DNA of 64,000 nucleotides from Bacillota bacterium (GTDB lineage: Bacteria > Bacillota > Limnochordia > Limnochordales > DUMU01), in the NCBI GenBank assembly GCA_012839805.1, contig DUMU01000024.1:1-64000 (forward strand), read 5' to 3'. The notes under the pieces were generated by a model. That model did not search any database. It was not told the DNA's origin and was given only the letters and a program-made list of their open reading frames with translations. Within the stretch, counting starts at the first letter, position 1, and every line of letters begins with the position of its first letter. The position numbers were made by a program, and so were the translations under genes. Positions 42,857-49,696 of the stretch are shown piece after piece.

Positions 42857-44959
42857 TCAGCCGGCCGAGTCGGACAACTCCACGCTCTCCAGGCTTGGCA
42901 GCAGCGCCCGGTACAGTCGCTCGGCCAGTTCCGCCCGGGTAAGGGGCCGGTCCAGTTCCTCCGGCAGCAGCTCGGGGTAGAGCCGGCCTTGCGGGAACAG
43001 CTCCCGAGCCAGCGCCTCCCGGGCGAGATCGTCCAGTCCCAGTTCGGGAAAGAGCCGGCGGGCCCGGGCGAGCCAGCTGTCGAAGGTGGCCAGCTCCACC
43101 GGTTCATCGGGGTGGAAGGCGAGTTCCCGCGCGGCGATGTCTACTTCGGGATCTCCGGGTATGACGCCCAGGGCGGCCAGGCGATGAAGGGCGACGAAGG
43201 CCGGATGCCCGGGGGGGATGTCGACGAACCAGTAAAGGGGTATGCCGGCGCCTACGAGCAGGCCCTGGAAACGGCGCAGCAGGCCGGGAGTATTGCGAAT
43301 GTCAGCCGGACGGTAGCCGGTTTCGAGGCAGTAGGCCGCAAGGAGCCCGGCCGTCTCGCCTATATTCCACTCCACGGGATGCAGGCGGTAGGCGCCGTTG
43401 GTGATGTGGGTCGTCCCGATGTTTTTAGCACCGGCCAGGAAGTTGTCCACCTCCTCCGGGATGAGGGCCCCCAGGGGGATCTCGAAAGGCCGGGTGGTAG
43501 CGGTCGCCGGGTCAGTCTCACCCCCGCCGGGATGGATGTCGATGGGGTAGAAGCCGATACCGGCGGTATCTGTATAGTGGGCCGCCCGCGGTCCGGGCTG
43601 GAAGGCGGCGGAGATCTCCTGCTCGACGATGGTTTTGAGCGCACGAATGCGTCGCGACTCACGTATGTACGGGAACTGGGACAACCCGTCCTCCGAACCC
43701 ATGACGTCAGGGCGGAGGCGAAGCTCCGGATAACCCTGCCCCCCGTCATCCCGGGGCGCTTCGGTCTGAAGCCAATATAAGAACCCCAAACTGAGGAGCT
43801 TGGCCTGGCGGTGAACCTCGCGCTGCTGCTCAGGGCTCTGGTCGATGAGGTTACCATCCCGGAAATCGTTGCCCGGCCAGTTGATCATCGCAATGTCATT
43901 AGGGAACTCCGGGTCAGGAACGAAATTCGCCCGGTCGATCAAGCGCCGGTAGGTCCAGAAGGGCAGCGGCCAGCCCGAAGGAGACTTTTCGAACATGCGG
44001 TAGGTTTGCCAGCCCACCTGTTCCCCGTACCAGAGCCGGAAGGTATAGGGCTGCCGGTCCCGCCGCTCTTCGTAACCCTCAGGCTTGGGCAGGCGGTGAT
44101 CTTCCCCGGGCCGGTATTCCACGGCAAACGTGTAGGTAAAACTCTGGACCCAATCGGGATGAGCCTTCTCCTTGGCGTGCGGTTCACCCGTCTCTTCCTT
44201 TGACTCGGCGCCCGTTACATACGGGAGGCCGGCCAGCGGGAGAAGATCTCCCAGTTCACTCGCGTCAATCACCATTTTGGGGACCACGGTGAACTCCACG
44301 CTGCGATACCCGGCGGCCGCGGCTTCTTCTGCCGAAAGCAGCCAGGAGGGAACGCTCGGATCTGCTGCTCGAACCCCCTTTTCCTGAGCCGGGCCGGGGG
44401 TGGCCAGGCGCCCGCTTTTTGCTGCTTCGGCCTGGGCCGCGGTTAGGCGCTGGCGGAAGGTGACGTGCTCCACCCGGCGCCCGCGGCGGTGAACGGCAAT
44501 AGGGACAGTACCGTAGAACACCTGGAGACGACCGGCCTCCAGGTGGGGGCGGAGCATTTCGGCCAGTACGGCCAGGGCGGCACGGGGTTCGAAACAAAGG
44601 CGACTGACCCATCCGTTGCCGGGGTTCAGGTGCGGGTTGGCCGCAGCCGGGGCGGTCAGCCGGTGCTTCTCCTTGTAGAACTGCCGGATTCCCTCCCGGA
44701 GGCGGTAATACGAGCGCGTGCCGCCGAAGCTTTCGATGTGCTGGTGTTCATCGAGGGCGGAAACGCCCTGGCTGGTCATCTGCCCGCCGAGCCAGAGGGT
44801 GGGCTCGGTCAGAATGACGGTCGCCCCTTGCGTCGAGGCGGCCAGGGCGGCCGCAACACCCCCCATCCCGCCGCCCACCACCAGCAGGTCGCAGTGATAG
44901 GTTTCATCGTTCTCTCGTGCGACGACGCCGGGAGCACTCTGCCACTTCCACTCTGCCAT
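42857..44959 (-). CDS. FAD-dependent oxidoreductase with SLH-like C-terminus
   Basis: A ~700-residue flavoprotein of the FAD_oxidored (PF12831) family. The dinucleotide motif is CDLLVVGGGMGGVAAALAA near residues 23-41, followed by EPTLWLGGQMTSQGVSALD, MVIDASELGDLLPLAG and, near residue 490, NIGTTHITNGAYRLHPVEWN. The C-terminal ~170 residues hold S-layer-homology-like sequence (ALHRLAALGVIPGDPE, LTRAELAERLYRAL), seen in relatives sometimes annotated as xanthan lyase. No signal peptide is seen at ATG 44959, which sits oddly with SLH repeats. A TATAAT box lies at 45008-45003. It is probably part of glycan processing; the reaction is unknown. Confidence 0.83.
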   Translation of the reverse strand: MAEWKWQSAPGVVARENDETYHCDLLVVGGGMGGVAAALAASTQGATVILTEPTLWLGGQMTSQGVSALDEHQHIESFGGTRSYYRLREGIRQFYKEKHRLTAPAAANPHLNPGNGWVSRLCFEPRAALAVLAEMLRPHLEAGRLQVFYGTVPIAVHRRGRRVEHVTFRQRLTAAQAEAAKSGRLATPGPAQEKGVRAADPSVPSWLLSAEEAAAAGYRSVEFTVVPKMVIDASELGDLLPLAGLPYVTGAESKEETGEPHAKEKAHPDWVQSFTYTFAVEYRPGEDHRLPKPEGYEERRDRQPYTFRLWYGEQVGWQTYRMFEKSPSGWPLPFWTYRRLIDRANFVPDPEFPNDIAMINWPGNDFRDGNLIDQSPEQQREVHRQAKLLSLGFLYWLQTEAPRDDGGQGYPELRLRPDVMGSEDGLSQFPYIRESRRIRALKTIVEQEISAAFQPGPRAAHYTDTAGIGFYPIDIHPGGGETDPATATTRPFEIPLGALIPEEVDNFLAGAKNIGTTHITNGAYRLHPVEWNIGETAGLLAAYCLETGYRPADIRNTPGLLRRFQGLLVGAGIPLYWFVDIPPGHPAFVALHRLAALGVIPGDPEVDIAARELAFHPDEPVELATFDSWLARARRLFPELGLDDLAREALARELFPQGRLYPELLPEELDRPLTRAELAERLYRALLPSLESVELSDSAG

Positions 44960-45002
44960 GGCCGTAAATCGATCCTTTCGCACTTGGCGGTCGTTCTTGT
45001 CC

Positions 45003-45032
45003 ATTATAGGGTGCGGGTTTTGCCCGATGCCA
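45003..45032 (-). promoter_or_regulatory. Candidate promoter of the FAD oxidoreductase gene
   Basis: On the minus strand a perfect TATAAT (45008-45003) is preceded at 18 bases by TGGCAT, a weak -35. It lies ~45 bases before ATG 44959, which supports that start over the longer frame beginning at 45070. Confidence 0.45.
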
Positions 45033-45141
45033 GAGGAAGCGAGCAGGCAAGGACGAAATAAGTCTGGCATGCCGGCCTGAGTCGTGGCCGGCTGCGGTGG
45101 TGAGACTGGTCGTAGGGATTCAACAGGAGGGACGTCGCTAG

Positions 45142-48100
45142 ATGTACCAGATGGACCAGATGGAGATCCGGTTGTTGCCCGGTAAGATTGCCAAGCGGGC
45201 GCGCGAACTCGAACCTTTCCAGTTCCGGGAGCGACGGGAGGTTAGTCCCTGGCGGGCCATGGAAGGCCGGCTGACCCGGGAAGCCGCCCGTCCGGAACTG
45301 GATGATAGCTCCTGGCGCCGCCTGGGTATGGGGGAGAGCTGGGGCGGGAGGGATGCAACCCTTTGGCTCCGCACGCGCCTGGTCATCCCTTCGACCTGGG
45401 AGGGCGGCCGGATAGCTTTGCGACTGCGCCTCGGGGGGGAAGCCCTCGTTTACTGGAACGGCCTGCCCCTGCAGGGCCTGGATGAGCACCACCCCGAGGT
45501 CGATCTGACCTCCATCGCCAAACCGGGTGAAGAGGCTCTGCTGGCCGTGGAAGCCTGGAGCGGTATGGGTAATGAACGCCATCAGCTGGTGGAGAGCTCC
45601 CTGGTGCTGGTCGATCCGCTGGTTCGCCGCTTCCTTTTGGATCTTAAGGCTGTGCTGGAGCTGGCCGAGGCGCAAGCGGCGGAAGAGCCACTGCGGGAGG
45701 CTTTGCTGCGCGCCGCCGATCGAGCCGTGGACCGGGTCGATTACTTGCGAAAAGGAAGCGAGGAGTTCCGGGAAAGCGTCGAGGCCGCCCTTCGCCTGCT
45801 CCACGACGAGATGGCCGGCCTGCGGCGCCGGTGGGGGACCCGGGGCCGGCTCCACCTCATTGGCCATGCCCACATCGACCTGGCCTGGCTGTGGCCGATC
45901 CGGGAAACCCGGCGTAAAGCGGCCCGCACCTTTGCTTCGGTACTGCATCTGATGCAGAAGTACCCGGCTTACTACTTCGGCCAGAGCCAGCCGCAGCTTT
46001 ACGTGTGGTTGAAGGAGGACTACCCGGAGCTCTACGATGGTATTCGTCGTCGCGTGGCGGAAGGGCGCTGGGAACCACTCGGAGCCCTCTGGGTGGAAAG
46101 TGACTGCAACCTCACCGGCGGTGAATCCCTGGTCCGGCAGGTGGTCTACGGAAAGAGGTTCTTCCGCGAGGAGTTCGGATACGATTCGCGACTGGCCTGG
46201 CTTCCCGACGCCTTCGGGTTCACCTGGAGCCTGCCGCAGATTCTCAAAAAGGCTGGTGTTGATTACTTCGTCACCACCAAAATCAGCTGGAACCAGTTCA
46301 ACCGCTTTCCCTACGATCTCTTCTGGTGGGAGGGTACCGACGGGTCCCGGGTCCTCGCCCATTTTTACCACAACCCCGAGAACGGCTATAACGGCAACGT
46401 TCGCCCCGGGGCACTCCGGCGCACCTGGGACAACTTCCAGCAAAAGGAGCTTTGCGACATCTCGCTCTTCAGCTACGGCTGGGGGGACGGGGGTGGCGGA
46501 CCCACCGAGGAGATGCTGGAGATGTTCTCGAGGCTCCAGGAGGCCCCCGGATCGCCACGCCTGGAGACCGGGCCGGTACAGGCGTTTCTGGACCACCTGC
46601 CCAAGGAAGGGCTGCCGGTCTGGAACGACGAGCTCTACCTCGAATTACACCGGGGCACTTTCACTACCCAGTCGGCGGTAAAGAAAGGCAACCGGAGGGC
46701 GGAATTCGCCCTGCGCCGGGCGGAAATCCTGGCCAGCTGGGCAGCGCTCATGCGGGGGCGTGACTACGGTTATCCCGGTAGGGAGCTGGAAGAAGCGTGG
46801 AAGATGCTGTTGCGGAACCAATTCCACGACATCCTTCCCGGTTCGGGAATCCATGAGATTTATGAAGATGCCTGGCGAGAACTGGACGAAGTGCAAAAGA
46901 CCGCCCGGGCGATCAGCGAGGGAGCAATAGCGGCCCTCTTCCCGCCCGATGGGAAAGAACCCAAGGCCGAAGGGGAGGCCGGCCGGGTTCTGGTGGTGAA
47001 CGACCTGGCCTGGGAGCGGGGCGACCTCGTCCAGGTGGTGGTCGACCGGGACCTGGTGGAACGGCTCATGACGGGAGGAAGGCAGCTGGTCGTGGAGACA
47101 CCGGGGGGTGAAAGCCTGGCCTGCCAGGTGGTTGAGCTCCCGGAGGCGGAAGAGAAGGTCGGAATATTGTTCGAGCCTCGTGAACTGCCTCCCATGGGTT
47201 GGGCTACCTACCGGCTGAAGAATCCGTCAGCCAGAGCGGCGAACCGTATGGGCGCGGGCGCGGACCTGGAGGCGGAAGCGGCCGCCGCTCACTTCCGTAC
47301 CCTGTTCCGGGACGGGTCGTGGCAGGTGACAACCCCCTTCTACCAGCTTACGATCGACCGGACCGGGGCGATCGGCCGGCTCTTTGACCGGAGGGTCCAG
47401 AGGGAGGTCCTTCCGGCGGGTGAACGCGCCAACGTGATCTGGGCCTTCGAGGACAAACCCAATGTGTGGGATGCCTGGGACATCGACCTCTTTTATGAGA
47501 AGAAAGGATGGCCGGTGCAGGAAGATCCCCGGGTGGAGCTCTTAGAGAACGGGCCGTTGCGTCTCACCTTCCGGATCACCCGGGGCTTTCACCACTCCCG
47601 GGTCACCCAGTGGCTACGCCTGTACCGTCATTCGCCTCGCATCGACTTTGAGACGGAGATCGACTGGCACGAACGGGACGTCCTGCTCAAAGCGGCCTTT
47701 CCGGTGGCGGTCAGGAGCCGGCAGGCCACTTACGAGATCGCGTATGGATACATCGAACGGCCTACCCATACCAACACCAGCTGGGAACGGGCCCGGTTCG
47801 AAGTGGCGGGACACAAGTGGGTGGACCTGTCGGAGGACGGGTACGGGGTGAGCCTGCTCAACGATGCCAAGTACGGGCACGACGTGCACGGCTCGACCCT
47901 CCGGTTGACCCTCCTCAAGTCGCCGGTGTGGCCCGATCCCCGGGCGGACGAGGGAATCCAGCACTTTACCTATTCTTTGTTGCCTCACCCGGGGGATTGG
48001 CGATCGGCGGGCACGGTGGCCCGGGCCTACGAATTGAATGCTCCCGTATGGGCCGGGTTGGTGGGAGAAAGCGGGATGCCGGCCCGTCACTCATTTGTCA

Positions 48101-48420
48101 AAGTGGAGCAGGAGAACGTGATCCTGGCGGTGTGGAAGGCTCCTGATCGTGTGCACCAGGCAGCCGGTGGTGGCAGAAAGGACGGAAACGAACCCGGTGG
48201 CGAGGCCGGTGAGTGGATCATCCGGGTGTACGAAGCATTTGGACGCCGGGGGCCCGTGACGCTCGCGTTCTTCCGGCCGGTGCGTTCAGCCGAACCCGTC
48301 AACTTGCTGGAAGAGCCGGAGAGGGTCGACCCGCGGGAGACTCCCACCGTGGAGGGTAACCGGGTGACGTTTCCCATGAAGCCCCAGGAGATCCGGACAT
48401 TGCGGATTCGTTTGGCCTGA
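45142..48420 (+). CDS. Alpha-mannosidase, GH38
   Basis: A 1092-residue retaining alpha-mannosidase using zinc. After a ~230-residue N-terminal beta domain comes the catalytic barrel: HLIGHAHIDLAWLWPIRET (about residues 238-256; zinc ligands H-x-H-x-D), EGRWEPLGALWVESDCNL (about 305-322), LAWLPDAFGFTWSLPQIL (about 350-367; nucleophile Asp), and a zinc His in RNQFHDILPGSGIHEIY. The C-terminal beta-sandwich (about 690-1092) matches the family. There is no signal peptide, so it probably degrades imported mannosides in the cytoplasm. AGGAGGG precedes ATG 45142. Gfo/Idh and transporter genes follow on the same strand. Confidence 0.93.
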   Translation: MYQMDQMEIRLLPGKIAKRARELEPFQFRERREVSPWRAMEGRLTREAARPELDDSSWRRLGMGESWGGRDATLWLRTRLVIPSTWEGGRIALRLRLGGEALVYWNGLPLQGLDEHHPEVDLTSIAKPGEEALLAVEAWSGMGNERHQLVESSLVLVDPLVRRFLLDLKAVLELAEAQAAEEPLREALLRAADRAVDRVDYLRKGSEEFRESVEAALRLLHDEMAGLRRRWGTRGRLHLIGHAHIDLAWLWPIRETRRKAARTFASVLHLMQKYPAYYFGQSQPQLYVWLKEDYPELYDGIRRRVAEGRWEPLGALWVESDCNLTGGESLVRQVVYGKRFFREEFGYDSRLAWLPDAFGFTWSLPQILKKAGVDYFVTTKISWNQFNRFPYDLFWWEGTDGSRVLAHFYHNPENGYNGNVRPGALRRTWDNFQQKELCDISLFSYGWGDGGGGPTEEMLEMFSRLQEAPGSPRLETGPVQAFLDHLPKEGLPVWNDELYLELHRGTFTTQSAVKKGNRRAEFALRRAEILASWAALMRGRDYGYPGRELEEAWKMLLRNQFHDILPGSGIHEIYEDAWRELDEVQKTARAISEGAIAALFPPDGKEPKAEGEAGRVLVVNDLAWERGDLVQVVVDRDLVERLMTGGRQLVVETPGGESLACQVVELPEAEEKVGILFEPRELPPMGWATYRLKNPSARAANRMGAGADLEAEAAAAHFRTLFRDGSWQVTTPFYQLTIDRTGAIGRLFDRRVQREVLPAGERANVIWAFEDKPNVWDAWDIDLFYEKKGWPVQEDPRVELLENGPLRLTFRITRGFHHSRVTQWLRLYRHSPRIDFETEIDWHERDVLLKAAFPVAVRSRQATYEIAYGYIERPTHTNTSWERARFEVAGHKWVDLSEDGYGVSLLNDAKYGHDVHGSTLRLTLLKSPVWPDPRADEGIQHFTYSLLPHPGDWRSAGTVARAYELNAPVWAGLVGESGMPARHSFVKVEQENVILAVWKAPDRVHQAAGGGRKDGNEPGGEAGEWIIRVYEAFGRRGPVTLAFFRPVRSAEPVNLLEEPERVDPRETPTVEGNRVTFPMKPQEIRTLRIRLA

Positions 48421-48457
48421 GCTGTTTGATTGCCTGGAATTCCTTCGCCCCCGGCAG

Positions 48458-48474
48458 GAAAACGGGCAGTTTTC
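48458..48474. repeat. Small inverted repeat after GH38 gene
   Basis: GAAAAC-GGGCA-GTTTTC is a short hairpin about 40 bases after the GH38 stop. It may act with the larger palindrome 12 bases downstream. Confidence 0.35.
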
Positions 48475-48486
48475 TCGAACTCCCGA

Positions 48487-48515
48487 GGATAGGTCGGGGG
48501 CCCCCCGACCTATCC
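48487..48515. promoter_or_regulatory. Near-perfect 28-bp palindrome before Gfo/Idh gene
   Basis: GGATAGGTCGGGGG is followed directly by its reverse complement CCCCCC-GACCTATCC, ending 20 bases before the GTG start. There is no T-tract. It could be an operator for a dimeric sugar regulator, an RNA hairpin affecting translation, or an inefficient terminator of the GH38 transcript. Confidence 0.55.
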
Positions 48516-48535
48516 GGTGCCGGGAGGCAAGAGCA

Positions 48536-49528
48536 GTGCAGGTAGGCATAGTAGGTTTGGCTCTCTCTCACCCGTATATCTTCGCGGAGCTGGTTCGAGA
48601 GGAGGGCCACCAGGTCCGGGCCGTCTGGGACGAGGACCGCAGCAAGGCGCGGGAGCTCGCGGAAAAGACAGGGGCTTTACCCGTGGACGATATCGCCTCG
48701 CTTCTTCCCGGGGGGGAGGCAGCGGTGGATGCGGTCTTTGTCTGTACCCGGAGCGTAGATCATGCGCGCTATGCTCTGCCTTTCCTCGAGGCGGGAGTTC
48801 CGACTTTCGTCGACAAGGCGCTGGCCACCACGGTGGAGGATGTTAAGGCCCTGCTCGAGGCGGGGTCAAAGCCGGGCCGGGTGCTCATGTCGACGTCCGC
48901 GATCCGCTACGCCCCGGCCCACGTGGCGCTGCGGGAGCAGGTGAAGGCGGGTCGCCTCGGAAAGACCGCGTGGGCGGAAGCCCTGGTCGCTCACGACATC
49001 CAGCACTATCTGCAGGGGCCTTCGACCTGGCAAGACAGCATCGAACAGGGCGGGGGCTCCATCATCAACATGGGTATCCACGGGGTTGAGCCGCTGGTCG
49101 CGACCTGGGGCGGTGACGTGGCAACCGTTTTCTGCCAGGCCTCCCGCACCATCTACCCCACCAGCCAGTCCGAGGACACGGCGGTCATGCTGATTCGATA
49201 TCGCGACGGCCGGCTGGCCAGCGTCCAGGTGGTCTGCGGCAGCAGCACGCACGGCTACCAGTTGCGAGTTCAGGGGGACCGGGGGTTTCTGCTCGCCTCC
49301 GCCCCCAGCGGGCTTCTCGTGGGGTTGAACGGAGCGCTCTCGGGCAACGGTGACGGCAACGTGGAATATGGGTATAAGGAGACGGTTCGCCGGTTCCTGG
49401 AAGGGGCGGCGCGGGGAGAGGCCCCGATTCCTCTGGACGAGACGGCGGCGGTAATGGCGATTCTTTTGGCCGCGCGTCGATCGGCGGCCAGCGGACGGGT
49501 GGTGACCCGGCAAGAGATCGAGATCTGA
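48536..49528 (+). CDS. Gfo/Idh/MocA-family oxidoreductase
   Basis: A 330-residue NAD(P)-dependent sugar or inositol dehydrogenase-like protein. The N-terminal Rossmann fold begins VGIVGLALSHPYIF; the usual GxGxxG is altered to GLALSHP, which is notable. VDAVFVCTRSVDHARYALPF (about 63-82) and PTFVDKALATTVEDVKAL (about 87-104), with the lysine of the usual EKP replaced as DKA, follow. The C-terminal domain has GGGSIINMGIHGVEPL with the catalytic-region His. It is cytoplasmic. GTG 48536 follows GGGAGG. Probably it processes sugars released by the neighbouring glycosidases. Confidence 0.85.
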   Translation: MQVGIVGLALSHPYIFAELVREEGHQVRAVWDEDRSKARELAEKTGALPVDDIASLLPGGEAAVDAVFVCTRSVDHARYALPFLEAGVPTFVDKALATTVEDVKALLEAGSKPGRVLMSTSAIRYAPAHVALREQVKAGRLGKTAWAEALVAHDIQHYLQGPSTWQDSIEQGGGSIINMGIHGVEPLVATWGGDVATVFCQASRTIYPTSQSEDTAVMLIRYRDGRLASVQVVCGSSTHGYQLRVQGDRGFLLASAPSGLLVGLNGALSGNGDGNVEYGYKETVRRFLEGAARGEAPIPLDETAAVMAILLAARRSAASGRVVTRQEIEI

Positions 49529-49696
49529 AAGAGCAAGCAAGGTAGAAAGTACTAGCGAACGCGGCGCGAATCCAAGAAGGGGATTGGCCGGTCGAAGAGG
49601 AACTAGATATTACCTGTCCGTTTGGCGGTTTCCACGATGATGGTGTTCACGGCAGTGCGGGAAACGGCGTGGGTACGTCGGGGGGGACGAGAAGGA

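Noticed and set aside
45004-46596. 530-residue minus-strand reading frame
   Set aside because: It is antisense to the catalytic part of the GH38 mannosidase and has no recognisable motifs of its own.
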